From: Roseospira visakhapatnamensis
GTDB lineage: Bacteria > Pseudomonadota > Alphaproteobacteria > Rhodospirillales > Rhodospirillaceae
Assembly: GCF_014197915.1 (NCBI RefSeq)
Contig: NZ_JACIGK010000014.1
Span: 1 to 64,000 of the forward strand
DNA: 64,000 bases
Reading direction: 5' to 3'
The notes under the pieces were generated by a model that saw only the letters and a list, made by a program, of their open reading frames with translations, ran no database searches and had not been told where the DNA came from. Each line of letters begins with the position of its first letter. Positions within the stretch are counted from its first letter, which is position 1. Shown here one piece after another: positions 17,697 to 26,772 of this stretch. The translations under genes and the position numbers were made by a program.

Positions 17697-18979
17697 GCGG
17701 CGTCCTCCGCCAGCACCGGGATGACGTAGGGCCCCTCGGGCACCACCGCGACGGCACGATCGCCGCTTCGGGCCACGCTGGCGCGCACGGCGGCGGCCAG
17801 GTCGGGGGCGCGCGCCACCCCCGTCAGGGCGAGGCCGTCCCTCAACGCCGGCGCGTGCAGGTGAATCCTGCCCCGGCGCATGGTGCGGGTCTGCATCTGC
17901 GTCTGCCATTCGTCGATGTCCGCGAAGTCCTTACGGGCGATGTCCTCCAGAAAGCCGTCGACCCCCTTGGACAGCAGCCGCCGCTGGGCCTCCACATAGG
18001 CCGGCGAGCCCATGCCCTCGCTGCACTCCGAGGCGATGATCAGGTCGCCGCCGTTCTCGAGGATATCCAGCGGCCCGACCATGCCCTTGACGGTCTGGTA
18101 GTAGGTCTTGTCCAGCGGATAGCCCGCCGCCGAGGTCACCACGGTGCGGAAGCGCCGGGGCACCGGCACGGTGGCATAGTCGCGCACGAAATCCACCGCC
18201 GCCAGGTGGCTTGCGACGATCTCGCCATAGGTGACGGCGCAGGGCCGGCGCCGGTCGTCGATGACCACGTTGAGCGCCAGGGCGCCGCCCACCTTCTCGA
18301 CGATGGCCAGTTGCTCCCGGTGCAGGGGGTTCCCGTCGAGCACGCAGTTGACGGCGCGGGGATGCGACATGAAGCGGTGGTTGTGGAAGGTGGTGATGGT
18401 GTCCTTGTGGGCCACGCCCGGGGCGATCACCTTGCGCCCCCCCGACCAGCCGGCCATGAAGTGCGGTTCCACCAGCCCGGTGGCGATGCGGATGTCGGCC
18501 TCGACGAAACGGCGGTCCAGGCGCACCGGCGTGCCGGTGGCGGTCGGCCCCAGGTCGACGTGGGCGTCGTCGTCCAGGGCATCGTGGTTTTCCACCCGCA
18601 CGGTGTCCAGGACCCAGCGGTCGCCCACCACCTCGACCCGCTCCTCGCCCAGGTTGGGGCGATGCAGCCCGGTGGCGATCAACACCGTGATGCCCTCGGC
18701 CGGAACGCCCGCGTCCAGCAGCGTCCGCACCAGCGGCGGCAGCAGCAGGCCGTTGGGCACCGGCCGGGTCACGTCGCAAATCAGGATACAGGCGGTCTTC
18801 GCGCCGACGGCGCTGTCCGCCAGGGGGGGCGCGCCGATGGGCCGGGCCAGGGCCTCGGTCACCGCGCCGGCCGGATCGGACAGCGTGGGCATGGCCGCCT
18901 TCTCGATCACCGTCACGTCCCAGGCGTCGGGCAGGTCCAGCGGCAGGGTTCCCTTGCCGTACAGCAGGTCGACACGCAT
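17693..18979 (-). CDS. larA: LarA-family nickel-dependent 2-hydroxyacid racemase/epimerase
   Basis: 428-residue enzyme that uses the nickel-pincer cofactor to racemise or epimerise an alpha-hydroxyacid by hydride transfer. Positions matching known LarA catalytic residues are present: His106 (ATGLHRPN), His173 and Lys183 (EPHFMAGWSGGRK, Lys being the covalent cofactor anchor) and His199 or His201 (TTFHNHRFM, nickel ligand). The DVTRPVPN motif is also intact. The LarA superfamily includes lactate, malate and longer hydroxyacid racemases. Its placement directly behind a glycerate 2-kinase and a TRAP carboxylate transporter makes glycerate a serious candidate substrate alongside lactate. A good GGAGGG precedes the ATG. 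Confidence 0.92.
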   Translation of the reverse strand: MRVDLLYGKGTLPLDLPDAWDVTVIEKAAMPTLSDPAGAVTEALARPIGAPPLADSAVGAKTACILICDVTRPVPNGLLLPPLVRTLLDAGVPAEGITVLIATGLHRPNLGEERVEVVGDRWVLDTVRVENHDALDDDAHVDLGPTATGTPVRLDRRFVEADIRIATGLVEPHFMAGWSGGRKVIAPGVAHKDTITTFHNHRFMSHPRAVNCVLDGNPLHREQLAIVEKVGGALALNVVIDDRRRPCAVTYGEIVASHLAAVDFVRDYATVPVPRRFRTVVTSAAGYPLDKTYYQTVKGMVGPLDILENGGDLIIASECSEGMGSPAYVEAQRRLLSKGVDGFLEDIARKDFADIDEWQTQMQTRTMRRGRIHLHAPALRDGLALTGVARAPDLAAAVRASVARSGDRAVAVVPEGPYVIPVLAEDAA

Positions 18980-19005
18980 AAGAAACCCTCCGATGACGGA
19001 CGCGC

Positions 19006-20154
19006 TCAGCCGATGCCGGCGCGCGGCGCGATGGCCAGGGCGCGCAGGAGCTGGTCCACCGTGTTCGCCATGAGCGGGCCGGCCTGGGCCATGGCGTCGT
19101 CCAGCGTGGTCGGACCGGCGACGATAGGGAACACGGCGTCGATGCCGGCGGCGTGCACGGCCGACAGGTCCTCGGCCCGGCTGCCCGCCAGACAGAGGCA
19201 GGGGATGCCCCGCGCCCGCGCCCGCCGGGCGGCGGCGGCCGGGGCCTTGGCGTGGGCGGTGGAGCCATCGACGCGGCCCTCGGCGGTCAGCACCAGACCG
19301 GCCCCCTCCAGCGCGGCGTCGAACCCGACCAGATCCAGGACAAGCTCCGCCCCGGGCTTCAGCGTCGCCCCCAGGAAGCACCGCAGGCCCGCGCCCAGGC
19401 CACCGGCCGCGCCGGCGCCTGGTTCGTCGCGCACGTCCACCCCCAGGTCGCGGGCGACGACATCCGCCAGATGGGCGAGGCCGGCGTCGAGCGTCTTGAC
19501 CGTGGCCGCGTCGGCGCCCTTTTGCGGTCCGTAGATCGCCGACGCCCCCGTGGGTCCCAGCAGGGGGTTGTCCACGTCGCAGACCACCTCGATCCGCAGG
19601 TCCCGCAGGCGCGGGTCGAGTTCCGAGACATCCACCGCGTGGATGCTCGACAGGCTGGCGCCCACCGGCGCGACCGGGTGACCGGCGGCGTCCAGGAAGC
19701 GAACCCCGAGGGCGCTGGCCATGCCGATACCGCCCTCGTTGGTCGCGCTGCCGCCGATGCCGACCACCAGATGGGCGATGTCGTGGTCCAGCGCGGCGGC
19801 GATCAGCGCCCCGGTGCCTCGCGTCGAGGTGCGCATGGGGTCGCGCCGGTCCGGCGGCACCAGGGCGAGACCGCTGGCGGCGGCCATCTCCACCACCGCC
19901 AGCCGGCGGTCGGGCACCAGGCAGTAGGCGGCCTGGACCGGATCGCCCAGCGGGCCGGGCACGGTCACGGTCTCCAGGCGCCCCCCCATGGCCTCGCGCG
20001 CCACCTCCGCCAGCCCGTCGCCGCCGTCGGCGATGGGCAGGGCGACGGTCTCGGCCGTGGGCATCGCCCGGCGCACGCCCTCGGCCATGGCCGCCGCCGC
20101 CTGCGCGGCGCTCAGGCTTTCCTTGAGGGCGTTGGGAGCCAGGATCACTTTCAT
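19006..20154 (-). CDS. glxK: glycerate 2-kinase (GlxK/GarK family)
   Basis: 382-residue cytoplasmic kinase that phosphorylates D-glycerate to 2-phosphoglycerate, feeding lower glycolysis. Family features: start MKVILAPNALKESLSAAQAA, IADGGDGLAEV, EMAAASGLALV, the glycine-rich GIGGSATNEGGIGMA, GPQKGA and GAAGGLGAGL. Length matches GlxK/GarK. ATG20154 is chosen because the conserved N-terminus begins there; an upstream ATG would add six unconserved residues. It lies 26 bases upstream of larA on the same strand and 40 bases after dctM, so it sits in the middle of the transport-racemase operon. Confidence 0.94.
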   Translation of the reverse strand: MKVILAPNALKESLSAAQAAAAMAEGVRRAMPTAETVALPIADGGDGLAEVAREAMGGRLETVTVPGPLGDPVQAAYCLVPDRRLAVVEMAAASGLALVPPDRRDPMRTSTRGTGALIAAALDHDIAHLVVGIGGSATNEGGIGMASALGVRFLDAAGHPVAPVGASLSSIHAVDVSELDPRLRDLRIEVVCDVDNPLLGPTGASAIYGPQKGADAATVKTLDAGLAHLADVVARDLGVDVRDEPGAGAAGGLGAGLRCFLGATLKPGAELVLDLVGFDAALEGAGLVLTAEGRVDGSTAHAKAPAAAARRARARGIPCLCLAGSRAEDLSAVHAAGIDAVFPIVAGPTTLDDAMAQAGPLMANTVDQLLRALAIAPRAGIG

Positions 20155-20194
20155 GAGACCACCTTCATCCATGATGTCCGCGTTGTCGCGCGCC

Positions 20195-21772
20195 TCACCC
20201 GCCGCCGCCGTAGGCCAGGTCGGGCAGCCACAGCACCAGGCGCGGGAACATGACGCACAGGGTCAGAACCACCACCTGAAGGCCCAGGAACGGCAGGGTG
20301 GACTTCAGGATGGTGGCGGTGGGGATATCCTCCGGGGTCACCCCGCGCAGGAAGAAGATGGCGTAGCCGAACGGCGGCGACAGGAAGCTCATCTGCATGT
20401 TGACCAGATAGATGACGCCGAACCACAGCGCCACCGACGCCGCCGGCACCCCGGGCAGGCCGAACACGCCGTTGAACTCCAACGCGGTGATGATCGGCAG
20501 GAAGATGGGCACCGCCAGCAGCAGAATGCCGACCCAGTCGAGGAACATGCCCAGCACCACCAGGATCACCATCATGATGACCAGGATGGTGTAGGGGCCA
20601 AGGCCGGTGCCGAGGATCAGGTCGGACACGAATTGCTGGCCGCCCTGAAGCACGTAGAAGCCGACGAAGATGGTGGCGCCGAACATGATCCACAGGACCA
20701 TGGCCACCGACTTCATGGTGCTGACACAGGCGCCGCTGATGCCGGCCAGGGTCAGGCGGCGGTGGATGGCGGCGACGAGGATGGCGCCGAGGCTACCCAC
20801 GCCGGCGGCCTCCACGGGCGTGGCCAGGCCGGTGAAGATGACGCCCAGCACGGTGGCGATCAGCAGGATGGGGGCCAGCATCTTGCGCAGCAGCCGCAGC
20901 TTCTCGCTCCAGGAGACCCGCTCGCTCTCGGGCAGGGCCGGCCCCAGGTCGGGGTTCAGCCAGCAACGGATGGTGACATACAGCACGTAGAAGCCGGACA
21001 ACAGCAGGCCGGGCATGACCGAGCCGGCGTACAACTCGCCCACGGACTCCTGGGCCACCACGGCATAGATGATGGCCAGGATGGAGGGCGGGATCAGGAT
21101 GCCCAGGGTGCCGCCGGCCATGATCGAGCCCAGCGCGATCTTGTGGTCGTAGGCGCGCTTCAGCATGGCCGGCAGGGCGATCAGGCCCATGGTCACCACG
21201 GCGGCGGCGATGATGCCGACCATGGCGGCCAGGATGGTGGAGGCGACGATGGCCGCCGCCGCCAGCCCGCCGTGGATGCCGCCCAGCCACTTGTAGATGA
21301 CGTCGAACAGCTCGTCGATCAGGCCGGCGCGCTCCAGCATCGAGGCCATGAAGATGAACAGCGGGATGGCCGAGAGCTGGTAGTTGGTCATCATCGGGAA
21401 GATGCGGGCCGGGATGATGTTCAGCATGTACTGGTCGCCGACCAGGTAGATGAACACCACGGCCAGGCTGCCGGTGACGAAGGCCAGCGGCATGCCGATC
21501 ATCAGGAACAGCAGCAGCGAGCCGAACATCAGCACCGACAGGACGGAGATGTCGACGCCCTGGAGGCTGGATTGCAGGGTCCACAGGAAGGGTTCGTCCT
21601 GGTACGGGTCCAGGAAGGCGATGTTGATCAGTTCGACCACCACCGGCACCGCCAGGATCAGCGTGCCGAGGACCACCAGCCAGGCGAACCGGCGCGAGGA
21701 CGTGGGCCGGGAGGGGACGGCCGTCGACCGGCGCGCGCCGCCGGGCGCGCTGGGGGCCATCGCGTCAGTCAT
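20195..21772 (-). CDS. dctM: TRAP transporter large permease (DctM)
   Basis: Inner-membrane carboxylate translocation subunit of 525 residues with about twelve or more helices. It is longer than the usual DctM of about 430 residues. DctM signatures include SLLLFLMIGMPLAFVTGSLAV, NYQLSAIPLFIFMASMLERAGL, IPPSILAIIYAVVAQESVGELYAGSVMPGLLL and TPVEAAGVGSLGA. It works with the small subunit and the periplasmic binding protein encoded upstream. Its start overlaps the dctQ stop by 8 bases. Confidence 0.95.
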   Translation of the reverse strand: MTDAMAPSAPGGARRSTAVPSRPTSSRRFAWLVVLGTLILAVPVVVELINIAFLDPYQDEPFLWTLQSSLQGVDISVLSVLMFGSLLLFLMIGMPLAFVTGSLAVVFIYLVGDQYMLNIIPARIFPMMTNYQLSAIPLFIFMASMLERAGLIDELFDVIYKWLGGIHGGLAAAAIVASTILAAMVGIIAAAVVTMGLIALPAMLKRAYDHKIALGSIMAGGTLGILIPPSILAIIYAVVAQESVGELYAGSVMPGLLLSGFYVLYVTIRCWLNPDLGPALPESERVSWSEKLRLLRKMLAPILLIATVLGVIFTGLATPVEAAGVGSLGAILVAAIHRRLTLAGISGACVSTMKSVAMVLWIMFGATIFVGFYVLQGGQQFVSDLILGTGLGPYTILVIMMVILVVLGMFLDWVGILLLAVPIFLPIITALEFNGVFGLPGVPAASVALWFGVIYLVNMQMSFLSPPFGYAIFFLRGVTPEDIPTATILKSTLPFLGLQVVVLTLCVMFPRLVLWLPDLAYGGGG

Positions 21773-22466
21773 GGCGGGTCTCCGGCAGGGGCTCGACGTG
21801 GAACAGCTTCTGCACGTCCTTGACGATCTGGGCGGCGCCCTGGATCAGCAGCAGGATCGCGCCGATCACCATCATCAGCTTGACGGGGGCGTAGTCGACC
21901 CGCCATTCGCTGGACGACATGTCGTTGCCATAGCCCTGACCGAAGAAGAACATCTGCTGGTCAACGGACTGCGCGAAGAAGGTCCAGGCGGTGAGCAGGA
22001 AGACCACCATGTAGAACACGAACAGGACCGAGGTCACGACATCGATCGCCGCCTGTGTCTGCGGTTTGAGATTGACGTAGATCACGTCCACCCGCACGTG
22101 GGCATGGCGCAGCAGCCCATAGGCGCCGGCCATCACGTACATCATGCCGAAGATCAGGAACGAGGCCTCGTGCGCCCAGTTGGTGGGGGCGTTGAAGAAG
22201 TAGCGCGCCGTCACCTCGAACACGTAGTAGACGACCGCGATCACGGTCCAGTAGCTGACGAAGACCCCGGAGGCGTGAGAGATGGCGTCGGCGATCCGGG
22301 TGAAGCGGGTGCCGGGGGGTGTCCAGTGGCCGGTGGCGGCGGCCGGCATGACCGTGCCGTGGTCACGCCCGGGAAACAGGGCGACCGCCGCCATGAACAC
22401 CAGCGGGAAGGCCACCAGCAGGCCCCAGTAGAGCCAATGCGGCAACACAAAGCCGGATTGCACCAT
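21765..22466 (-). CDS. dctQ: TRAP transporter small permease (DctQ)
   Basis: Small membrane subunit of 233 residues with an extra N-terminal helix (GFVLPHWLYWGLLVAFPLVFMAAVALF) and the DctQ core YWTVIAVVYYVFEVTARYFFNAPTNWAHEAS, AYGLLRHAHVRVDVIY and a last helix near VKLMMVIGAILLLIQGA. The E-x-x-x-R-Y-F-F-N-x-P-x-x-W motif is diagnostic. ATG22466 is chosen because GGAGG lies 7 bases ahead; an upstream ATG at 22523 would prepend 19 unconserved residues. Confidence 0.93.
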   Translation of the reverse strand: MVQSGFVLPHWLYWGLLVAFPLVFMAAVALFPGRDHGTVMPAAATGHWTPPGTRFTRIADAISHASGVFVSYWTVIAVVYYVFEVTARYFFNAPTNWAHEASFLIFGMMYVMAGAYGLLRHAHVRVDVIYVNLKPQTQAAIDVVTSVLFVFYMVVFLLTAWTFFAQSVDQQMFFFGQGYGNDMSSSEWRVDYAPVKLMMVIGAILLLIQGAAQIVKDVQKLFHVEPLPETRHD

Positions 22467-22565
22467 GATCGCCTCCGCGATCCGAGGATGAAAAAAAGCG
22501 CCGCCGGTCCAGAGAGGGAACACGAAGGGAGAGGGGCTCCGGCCGGCGGCGGTGCGAGGGGAACA

Positions 22566-23717
22566 TCAGAGCTTCAGCTCATGCCCCTCGATGTCGGAGG
22601 GATCGATCAGGGCGACCGTCGGGTCCTGCATCAGTTGCAGGTGCTTTTCGAAGATGCGCGCGGCCATCGGGTCGGCGTTGGCCCACTTGAACCACAGCGG
22701 AATGGACGCCGTGCGGAACGCCTTGGCGTCGTCCTCGGACAGGCGGGTCACGGTGGTGCCGGCCTCGGCGTACTTGGGCCAGGCGGCGGCGTTGGCCTCC
22801 TGGATGGCGGTGTAGTGGGTGCGGGAGTAGGCGTTGACCATGTCGGTGATCAGCCCCTGCATCCGCGGGCTGAGGGAATCCCAGACGCGGCGGCTGAAGG
22901 CCACGTCCATCGGGTCGGCCGCCTGGTGCATGCAGGGCGAGGAACTCGGCCCCATGACGATGTAGTTGGTGACCTGCTGGAAGCCGAGGTCGTAGTTCAC
23001 GGCCGGGCCGACATAGTCGGCGGCGTCGATGGTGCCCTTTTCCAGCGCCGGATAGACCTCGGAGCCGGGCAACAGGGTGGTGCGCGCGCCGATGGCGGCG
23101 AAGCACTCGGCGATGATGCCGCCGGGCATGCGGATCTTCAGTCCCTCGAAGTCGGCCAGCGAGTTGATCGGCTTCTTGGAGTGAATCAGGTTCATATCGT
23201 GATGGACGAGGCCGACCCACTCCAGGCCCTGCTGGTGGTACAGCTCGCGCGCGATGTCGGCGACGCCGTACGAATGGAACAGCATGTCCCAGTGGTGCGG
23301 GTGGGGCGGACCCATCGGGAAGCCGGTCAGGAACACGGCGGCCGGGAGGCGGCTGACCCAGTAGGTATAGAACAGGTTCATGGCGTCGAGGACGCCGTTG
23401 CGCACCGCGTCGAACAGCTGGAAGTCGCCCGAGACGGCGCCGGCCGGGAACGGCTGGAACGCCAGTTCGCCGCCGGAGACCTCCTGGACGCTGGCGCACC
23501 AGGTCTCGAAGATCTTGTAGCCCGTGGTGCCGGGCTGCCAGGACGTCTGGATGCGGATGGTGCGGGTCTGGCCCGCGGCGGTCGCCAGGCTGGGCATGGC
23601 CAGCGCGCCAGCCGCCGCCGCGCCGCCGACAGCGGCGGACGACAGGAAACGACGGCGCGATGCGGTGCGATCGTCGGCCGGGCGGGCGGGGGTCGAATGA
23701 CGAGTATCGCCGGACAT
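22566..23717 (-). CDS. dctP: TRAP transporter solute-binding protein (DctP), Tat-exported
   Basis: Periplasmic binding protein of 383 residues. The N-terminus has a twin-arginine signal (SRRRFLSSAAVGGAAAAGALA), so it is exported folded. The mature part follows the DctP pattern: TIRIQTSWQPGTTGYKIFETW, PFPAGAVSGDFQLFDAVRNGVLDA, GLKIRMPGGIIAECFAAIGA, ALEKGTIDAADYVGPAVN. It resembles the TakP/lactate-type branch (inference), compatible with a small 2-hydroxy- or 2-oxo-carboxylate ligand. It heads the operon dctP-dctQ-dctM-glxK-larA-larC-larE-larB, with a good Shine-Dalgarno. Confidence 0.95.
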   Translation of the reverse strand: MSGDTRHSTPARPADDRTASRRRFLSSAAVGGAAAAGALAMPSLATAAGQTRTIRIQTSWQPGTTGYKIFETWCASVQEVSGGELAFQPFPAGAVSGDFQLFDAVRNGVLDAMNLFYTYWVSRLPAAVFLTGFPMGPPHPHHWDMLFHSYGVADIARELYHQQGLEWVGLVHHDMNLIHSKKPINSLADFEGLKIRMPGGIIAECFAAIGARTTLLPGSEVYPALEKGTIDAADYVGPAVNYDLGFQQVTNYIVMGPSSSPCMHQAADPMDVAFSRRVWDSLSPRMQGLITDMVNAYSRTHYTAIQEANAAAWPKYAEAGTTVTRLSEDDAKAFRTASIPLWFKWANADPMAARIFEKHLQLMQDPTVALIDPSDIEGHELKL

Positions 23718-23820
23718 GAGGCTTCCTCCGTTGCTGCCCTGCCCGGCCGGGCGGTTGGCCGCCGGTCAGGACGGATCGACGATGCTAGGCCCGCCGGCGA
23801 GGACGTGACAACCGCACGAC

Positions 23821-23831
23821 CTGTATGACAA
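23821..23831 (-). promoter_or_regulatory. candidate GntR/FadR operator upstream of dctP
   Basis: On the minus strand the sequence TTGTCATACAG fits the FadR-subfamily operator pattern T-N-GT-N3-AC-N-A except the last base. It is about 104 bases upstream of the dctP start and downstream of the gntR gene, a sensible place for control of the operon by that regulator. A separate inverted repeat AAGGACA/TGTCCTT (23920-23947) lies between gntR and this site. Confidence 0.4.
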
Positions 23832-23978
23832 GCAGACACTGCGTCCGCGGTCCGGCCCGTTCGCCCTCCCGCCCGACACCACCAGAACGATGATCTCACC
23901 CTTGGCGCGTATCTCGGCGAAGGACAGGTTGTTAGAAAGTTGTCCTTAAGTATGAGACCTTCCGCCTCGCGAGTCCGG

Positions 23979-24674
23979 TCAGCCGGCGCCCCCGGATCCG
24001 AAGATGCGGTGACGGGCATTCATCAGGTGGGCGCGCATGCCGGCGCGCGCCGTGGCCGCGTCGCCGGCCTCGATCGCCTCAAGAATGCGGCCGTGTTCCT
24101 CGACGCAGTGGGTCAAGTGGTCCTCGGCGAAGGCGGGCGCCAGGTTGCGGCTGAGGTTGATGCCGAACAGCACATGCACCTGGATGGCGCGCAGCATGCC
24201 GCCGAAGAACTGGTTGCGGGCGGCGGCGGCGACCGCCTGATGGAAGGCGATGTCCTCCTCGCCGCCCGTGGCCTCCAGGGCGACCGCGTCGCGATAGGCG
24301 CGGTGGGCGTGCCGCACGGTGGGCAGCGTGGTGGAGTCGCGACGCTCGGCGGCCAGGAAGGCGGCCTCGCCCTCCATGGAAATGCGGAACTCGAAACAGC
24401 GGTTGAGATCGGCGATCGACGACACGGCCCCGAACGACGGATCCGGCACGCCCCCGGCCCGCTGCACGAAACTGCCGGCGCCCCGGCGCGAGGTGACGTA
24501 GCCCTTCTCGCGCAGCCGGAACAGCACCTCCCGCACCACCGTGCGGGACACGGCGTAGGAGGTGCACAAGGTCGCCTCGCTGGGCAGGCGCTGGCCGACC
24601 TCGTACTGACCGGAAACGATCCGGCCGACCATCTCGTCATAGATCTGATCGCTGAGGGTGGCGCGCCTCGACAT
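23979..24674 (-). CDS. GntR family regulator, FadR/FCD subfamily
   Basis: 231-residue transcription factor. The winged-helix domain (LSDQIYDEMVGRIVSGQYEVGQRLPSEATLCTSYAVSRTVVREVLFRLREKGYV) is followed by an all-helical FCD ligand domain with the usual metal ligands in DIAFHQAVAAAARN, EEHGRILEAI and MRAHL. FCD regulators typically sense organic acids such as lactate, gluconate or glycolate, which suits the adjacent hydroxyacid transport and racemase operon. ATG24674 gives the standard length. It is transcribed in the same direction as dctP, 261 bases upstream. Confidence 0.93.
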   Translation of the reverse strand: MSRRATLSDQIYDEMVGRIVSGQYEVGQRLPSEATLCTSYAVSRTVVREVLFRLREKGYVTSRRGAGSFVQRAGGVPDPSFGAVSSIADLNRCFEFRISMEGEAAFLAAERRDSTTLPTVRHAHRAYRDAVALEATGGEEDIAFHQAVAAAARNQFFGGMLRAIQVHVLFGINLSRNLAPAFAEDHLTHCVEEHGRILEAIEAGDAATARAGMRAHLMNARHRIFGSGGAG

Positions 24675-24775
24675 CGCGGTGGGGCCTCGAAATCCGACCG
24701 AGAGGTCAGAGTGCCACGGCGCGTGGCGCGCGGCCAGACGCAAGGCGCGGCCGGGGCTTGTGTCGCCGGGCCGGC

Positions 24776-25546
24776 TCAGTCCGGCAGGTGCAGCGCGATC
24801 CCCCGGTCCGACAGGGCCGCGCGCTCGGGCGCGGCGAGGCCGGTGTCCGTGACGACGGCCTGCACGTCGTCGAGGGCCGCGAAATAGGCCGGCTTCACCT
24901 TGCCGAACTTCGACGAGTCCGCGATGACGATGGTGCGCAGGGCGCGTTCCATGGCCAGTTGCTTGATGCCGACCTCGTGGAAGTTCGAGCAACTGATGCC
25001 GTTGGTGACATGCACGCCGCCGGCGGACAGGAACGCCTTGTTGATGCCGATCCGGCGCAACGTGTCCAGCGCCTCCCGACTCGCGAAGGATGCCGACGAG
25101 GGATAGTACAGGCCACCCAGCAAGATTACCTTCAGGTTGGGTCTCTTGCACACGATCTCGGCCACGTTCACGGCATAGCACACCACCGTCAGGGACATCG
25201 ACGACGGCAGGGCATGGGCCAGGTGCGGCATGGTGGTGCCGCAGTCGATGAACACCGTGTCCTCGTTGTCGATCAGCGACGCGGCGACCTGGCACGCCGC
25301 CCGTTTCGCCACGGTGTTGGTCTCGGACTCCTTGTCGAAGAAGTAGCCCCGGCCGCCGGCCGTGTCCGAGGCGCTGATGATATGCCCGCCGAGGTAGGAG
25401 AACCGGCCGCCGCTGGCCGCGATGTCGCGGCGAACCGTCATCTCGGAGACCTGGAGCAGGCAGGCCGCTTTCTTGAGGTGGAGGGACCCCGCCGTATCCA
25501 GGGTCGCGGCCAGGGTCTCCAGCCGATGCTGCCGCCGAGTCCTCAT
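24776..25546 (-). CDS. deoR: DeoR family transcriptional repressor
   Basis: 256-residue sugar-phosphate-responsive repressor. N-terminal helix-turn-helix (RLETLAATLDTAGSLHLKKAACLLQVSEMTVRRDI) and the DeoR C-terminal sensor domain with DTVFIDCGTTMPHLAHAL, LGGLYYPSSASFASREAL, KAFLSAGGVHVTNGISCSNFHEV and IVIADSSKFGKVKPAYFA. It is divergent from the deoC operon, and a DeoR-like 16-bp palindrome lies just before deoC, so it very probably represses that operon until a deoxyribose phosphate is present. ATG25546 is used; upstream codons are unconserved. Confidence 0.9.
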   Translation of the reverse strand: MRTRRQHRLETLAATLDTAGSLHLKKAACLLQVSEMTVRRDIAASGGRFSYLGGHIISASDTAGGRGYFFDKESETNTVAKRAACQVAASLIDNEDTVFIDCGTTMPHLAHALPSSMSLTVVCYAVNVAEIVCKRPNLKVILLGGLYYPSSASFASREALDTLRRIGINKAFLSAGGVHVTNGISCSNFHEVGIKQLAMERALRTIVIADSSKFGKVKPAYFAALDDVQAVVTDTGLAAPERAALSDRGIALHLPD

Positions 25547-25620
25547 CCGTCGTCCGTTCGCGTTCGTTGTCCGTGAACCAGATCCCACCGGCGAGACCCG
25601 TCGGTCGGAGCGAATGGCGC

Positions 25621-25709
25621 ATCATACCAACGGTCATTGAGACTGACCGTTGCAGTCCGTGGCCGGTGCCGCTCGGCGGATGAGTCACACTCATCCGCCG
25701 TTGGTATCA
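25621..25709 (-). repeat. modular hairpin repeat, copy 2 (short form)
   Basis: Second copy of the element at 8727-8951, in opposite orientation. It keeps the two end modules (AACGGTCA-type stem with GCAGTCCGTGGCCGG beside it, and the GGCGGATGAGT/ACTCATCCGCC stem) and the TGATACCA / TGGTATGAT ends, but lacks the internal long-stem modules, giving 89 bp instead of about 225. Compensating differences fall in the loops and one stem position. It lies in the 440-bp gap between deoR and deoC; the rest of that gap, up to the operator, shows no gene. Confidence 0.8.
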
Positions 25710-25936
25710 CAGCACCAGGGCGGCGCGGCCGGGATGAGTCCCGCGCGCCGGTGACTGGCGTGACCCGCGCCAAGAATGGGCAGCCAAACATGGGCCCGTC
25801 AACGCTTGGGCGAATACCTCAGTCCGGCTTTACCCTTTTCCCGTCCCGCGCGGGGACGTGACGATGCTTTCAAGGCACCTTTGATGATTTCATGTTGACA
25901 CAAAACGGACATATATGCAAGGATCATGTCATAAAA

Positions 25937-25952
25937 TGTTACAAAGTTAACA
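25937..25952 (+). promoter_or_regulatory. DeoR-type operator upstream of deoC
   Basis: TGTTACAAAGTTAACA has the length, spacing and outer arms (TGTTA...TAACA) of the classic enterobacterial DeoR operator TGTTAGAATTCTAACA. It ends 34 bases before the deoC start codon in an AT-rich stretch (25880-25955) that must contain the promoter; a TTGACA at 25895 has no good -10 partner at standard spacing. Confidence 0.65.
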
Positions 25953-25986
25953 AATGCGGTCGCCGTGCCGAAGGAGTGTTCCGCTG

Positions 25987-26661
25987 ATGCCGTCCGACGC
26001 CGTCGCCCTGAAGCCCGCCGACCTCGCCGCTTTCATCGACCACACGATCCTGGCCCCCGATGCCCAGGCCGCCGCCGTGGCGCGACTCTGCGACGAGGCA
26101 CGCGCCCACGGGTTCCGCTCCGTCTGCGTCAATCCGCTCCACGTGCCGGCGGTCGCCGCCGCCCTGGCCGGCAGCGCCGTGCTCACCTGTTCGGTGATCG
26201 GGTTCCCGTTCGGCGCGACTCCGACCGACATGAAGGAGGCCGAGGCCCGCTGGGTGGTCGCGCACGGCGCCCAGGAAGTGGACATGGTCCTGTCGATCGG
26301 ACAGATGAAGGATGGCGATCATGCCGCCGTCCTGGACGACATTCGCCGCGTCAAGGCCGCCTGTGGGGCGGCGGTGCTCAAGGTGATTCTGGAAAACGGC
26401 CTGCTGTCGGACGCCGAGAAGGTCGCCGCCTGCCTGCTGTCGCGGGAGGCGGGGGCCGACTTCGTCAAGACCTCCACCGGGTTCCTGGGGGGTGGCGCGA
26501 CGGCGGAGGATGTTGCCTTGATGCGGCGCACGGTCGGCGACAGCATGGGTGTCAAGGCCTCGGGCGGCGTGCGCACTTACGCCGACGCCGTGCGGATGAT
26601 TCAGGCCGGCGCCTCGCGGATCGGCGCCAGCGCGAGTATCGCCATCGTCACGAACACGTGA
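25987..26661 (+). CDS. deoC: deoxyribose-phosphate aldolase
   Basis: Class I aldolase of 224 residues that cleaves 2-deoxy-D-ribose 5-phosphate to acetaldehyde and glyceraldehyde 3-phosphate. The Schiff-base lysine lies in GADFVKTSTGF and the proton-relay lysine in MGVKASGGVRT. Other DeoC motifs are FIDHTILAPDA, SVCVNPLHVP, VIGFPFGATPTDMKEAEA and EVDMVLSIGQMKDGD. GAAGGAG precedes ATG25987. It is first in the operon with the sugar ABC transporter and a PfkB kinase, and defines the pathway as 2-deoxyribose degradation. Confidence 0.96.
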   Translation: MPSDAVALKPADLAAFIDHTILAPDAQAAAVARLCDEARAHGFRSVCVNPLHVPAVAAALAGSAVLTCSVIGFPFGATPTDMKEAEARWVVAHGAQEVDMVLSIGQMKDGDHAAVLDDIRRVKAACGAAVLKVILENGLLSDAEKVAACLLSREAGADFVKTSTGFLGGGATAEDVALMRRTVGDSMGVKASGGVRTYADAVRMIQAGASRIGASASIAIVTNT

Positions 26662-26772
26662 GATGGCGTGCGGGCGGCGTCTCGCGCGGAGAGGCCGCCC
26701 GGGTGGTCCGCGATGTCGGCCGCCGGGTGGCGGGGACACGGTGACCCGAAGACCCCCAAAGGGAGGAGCATC

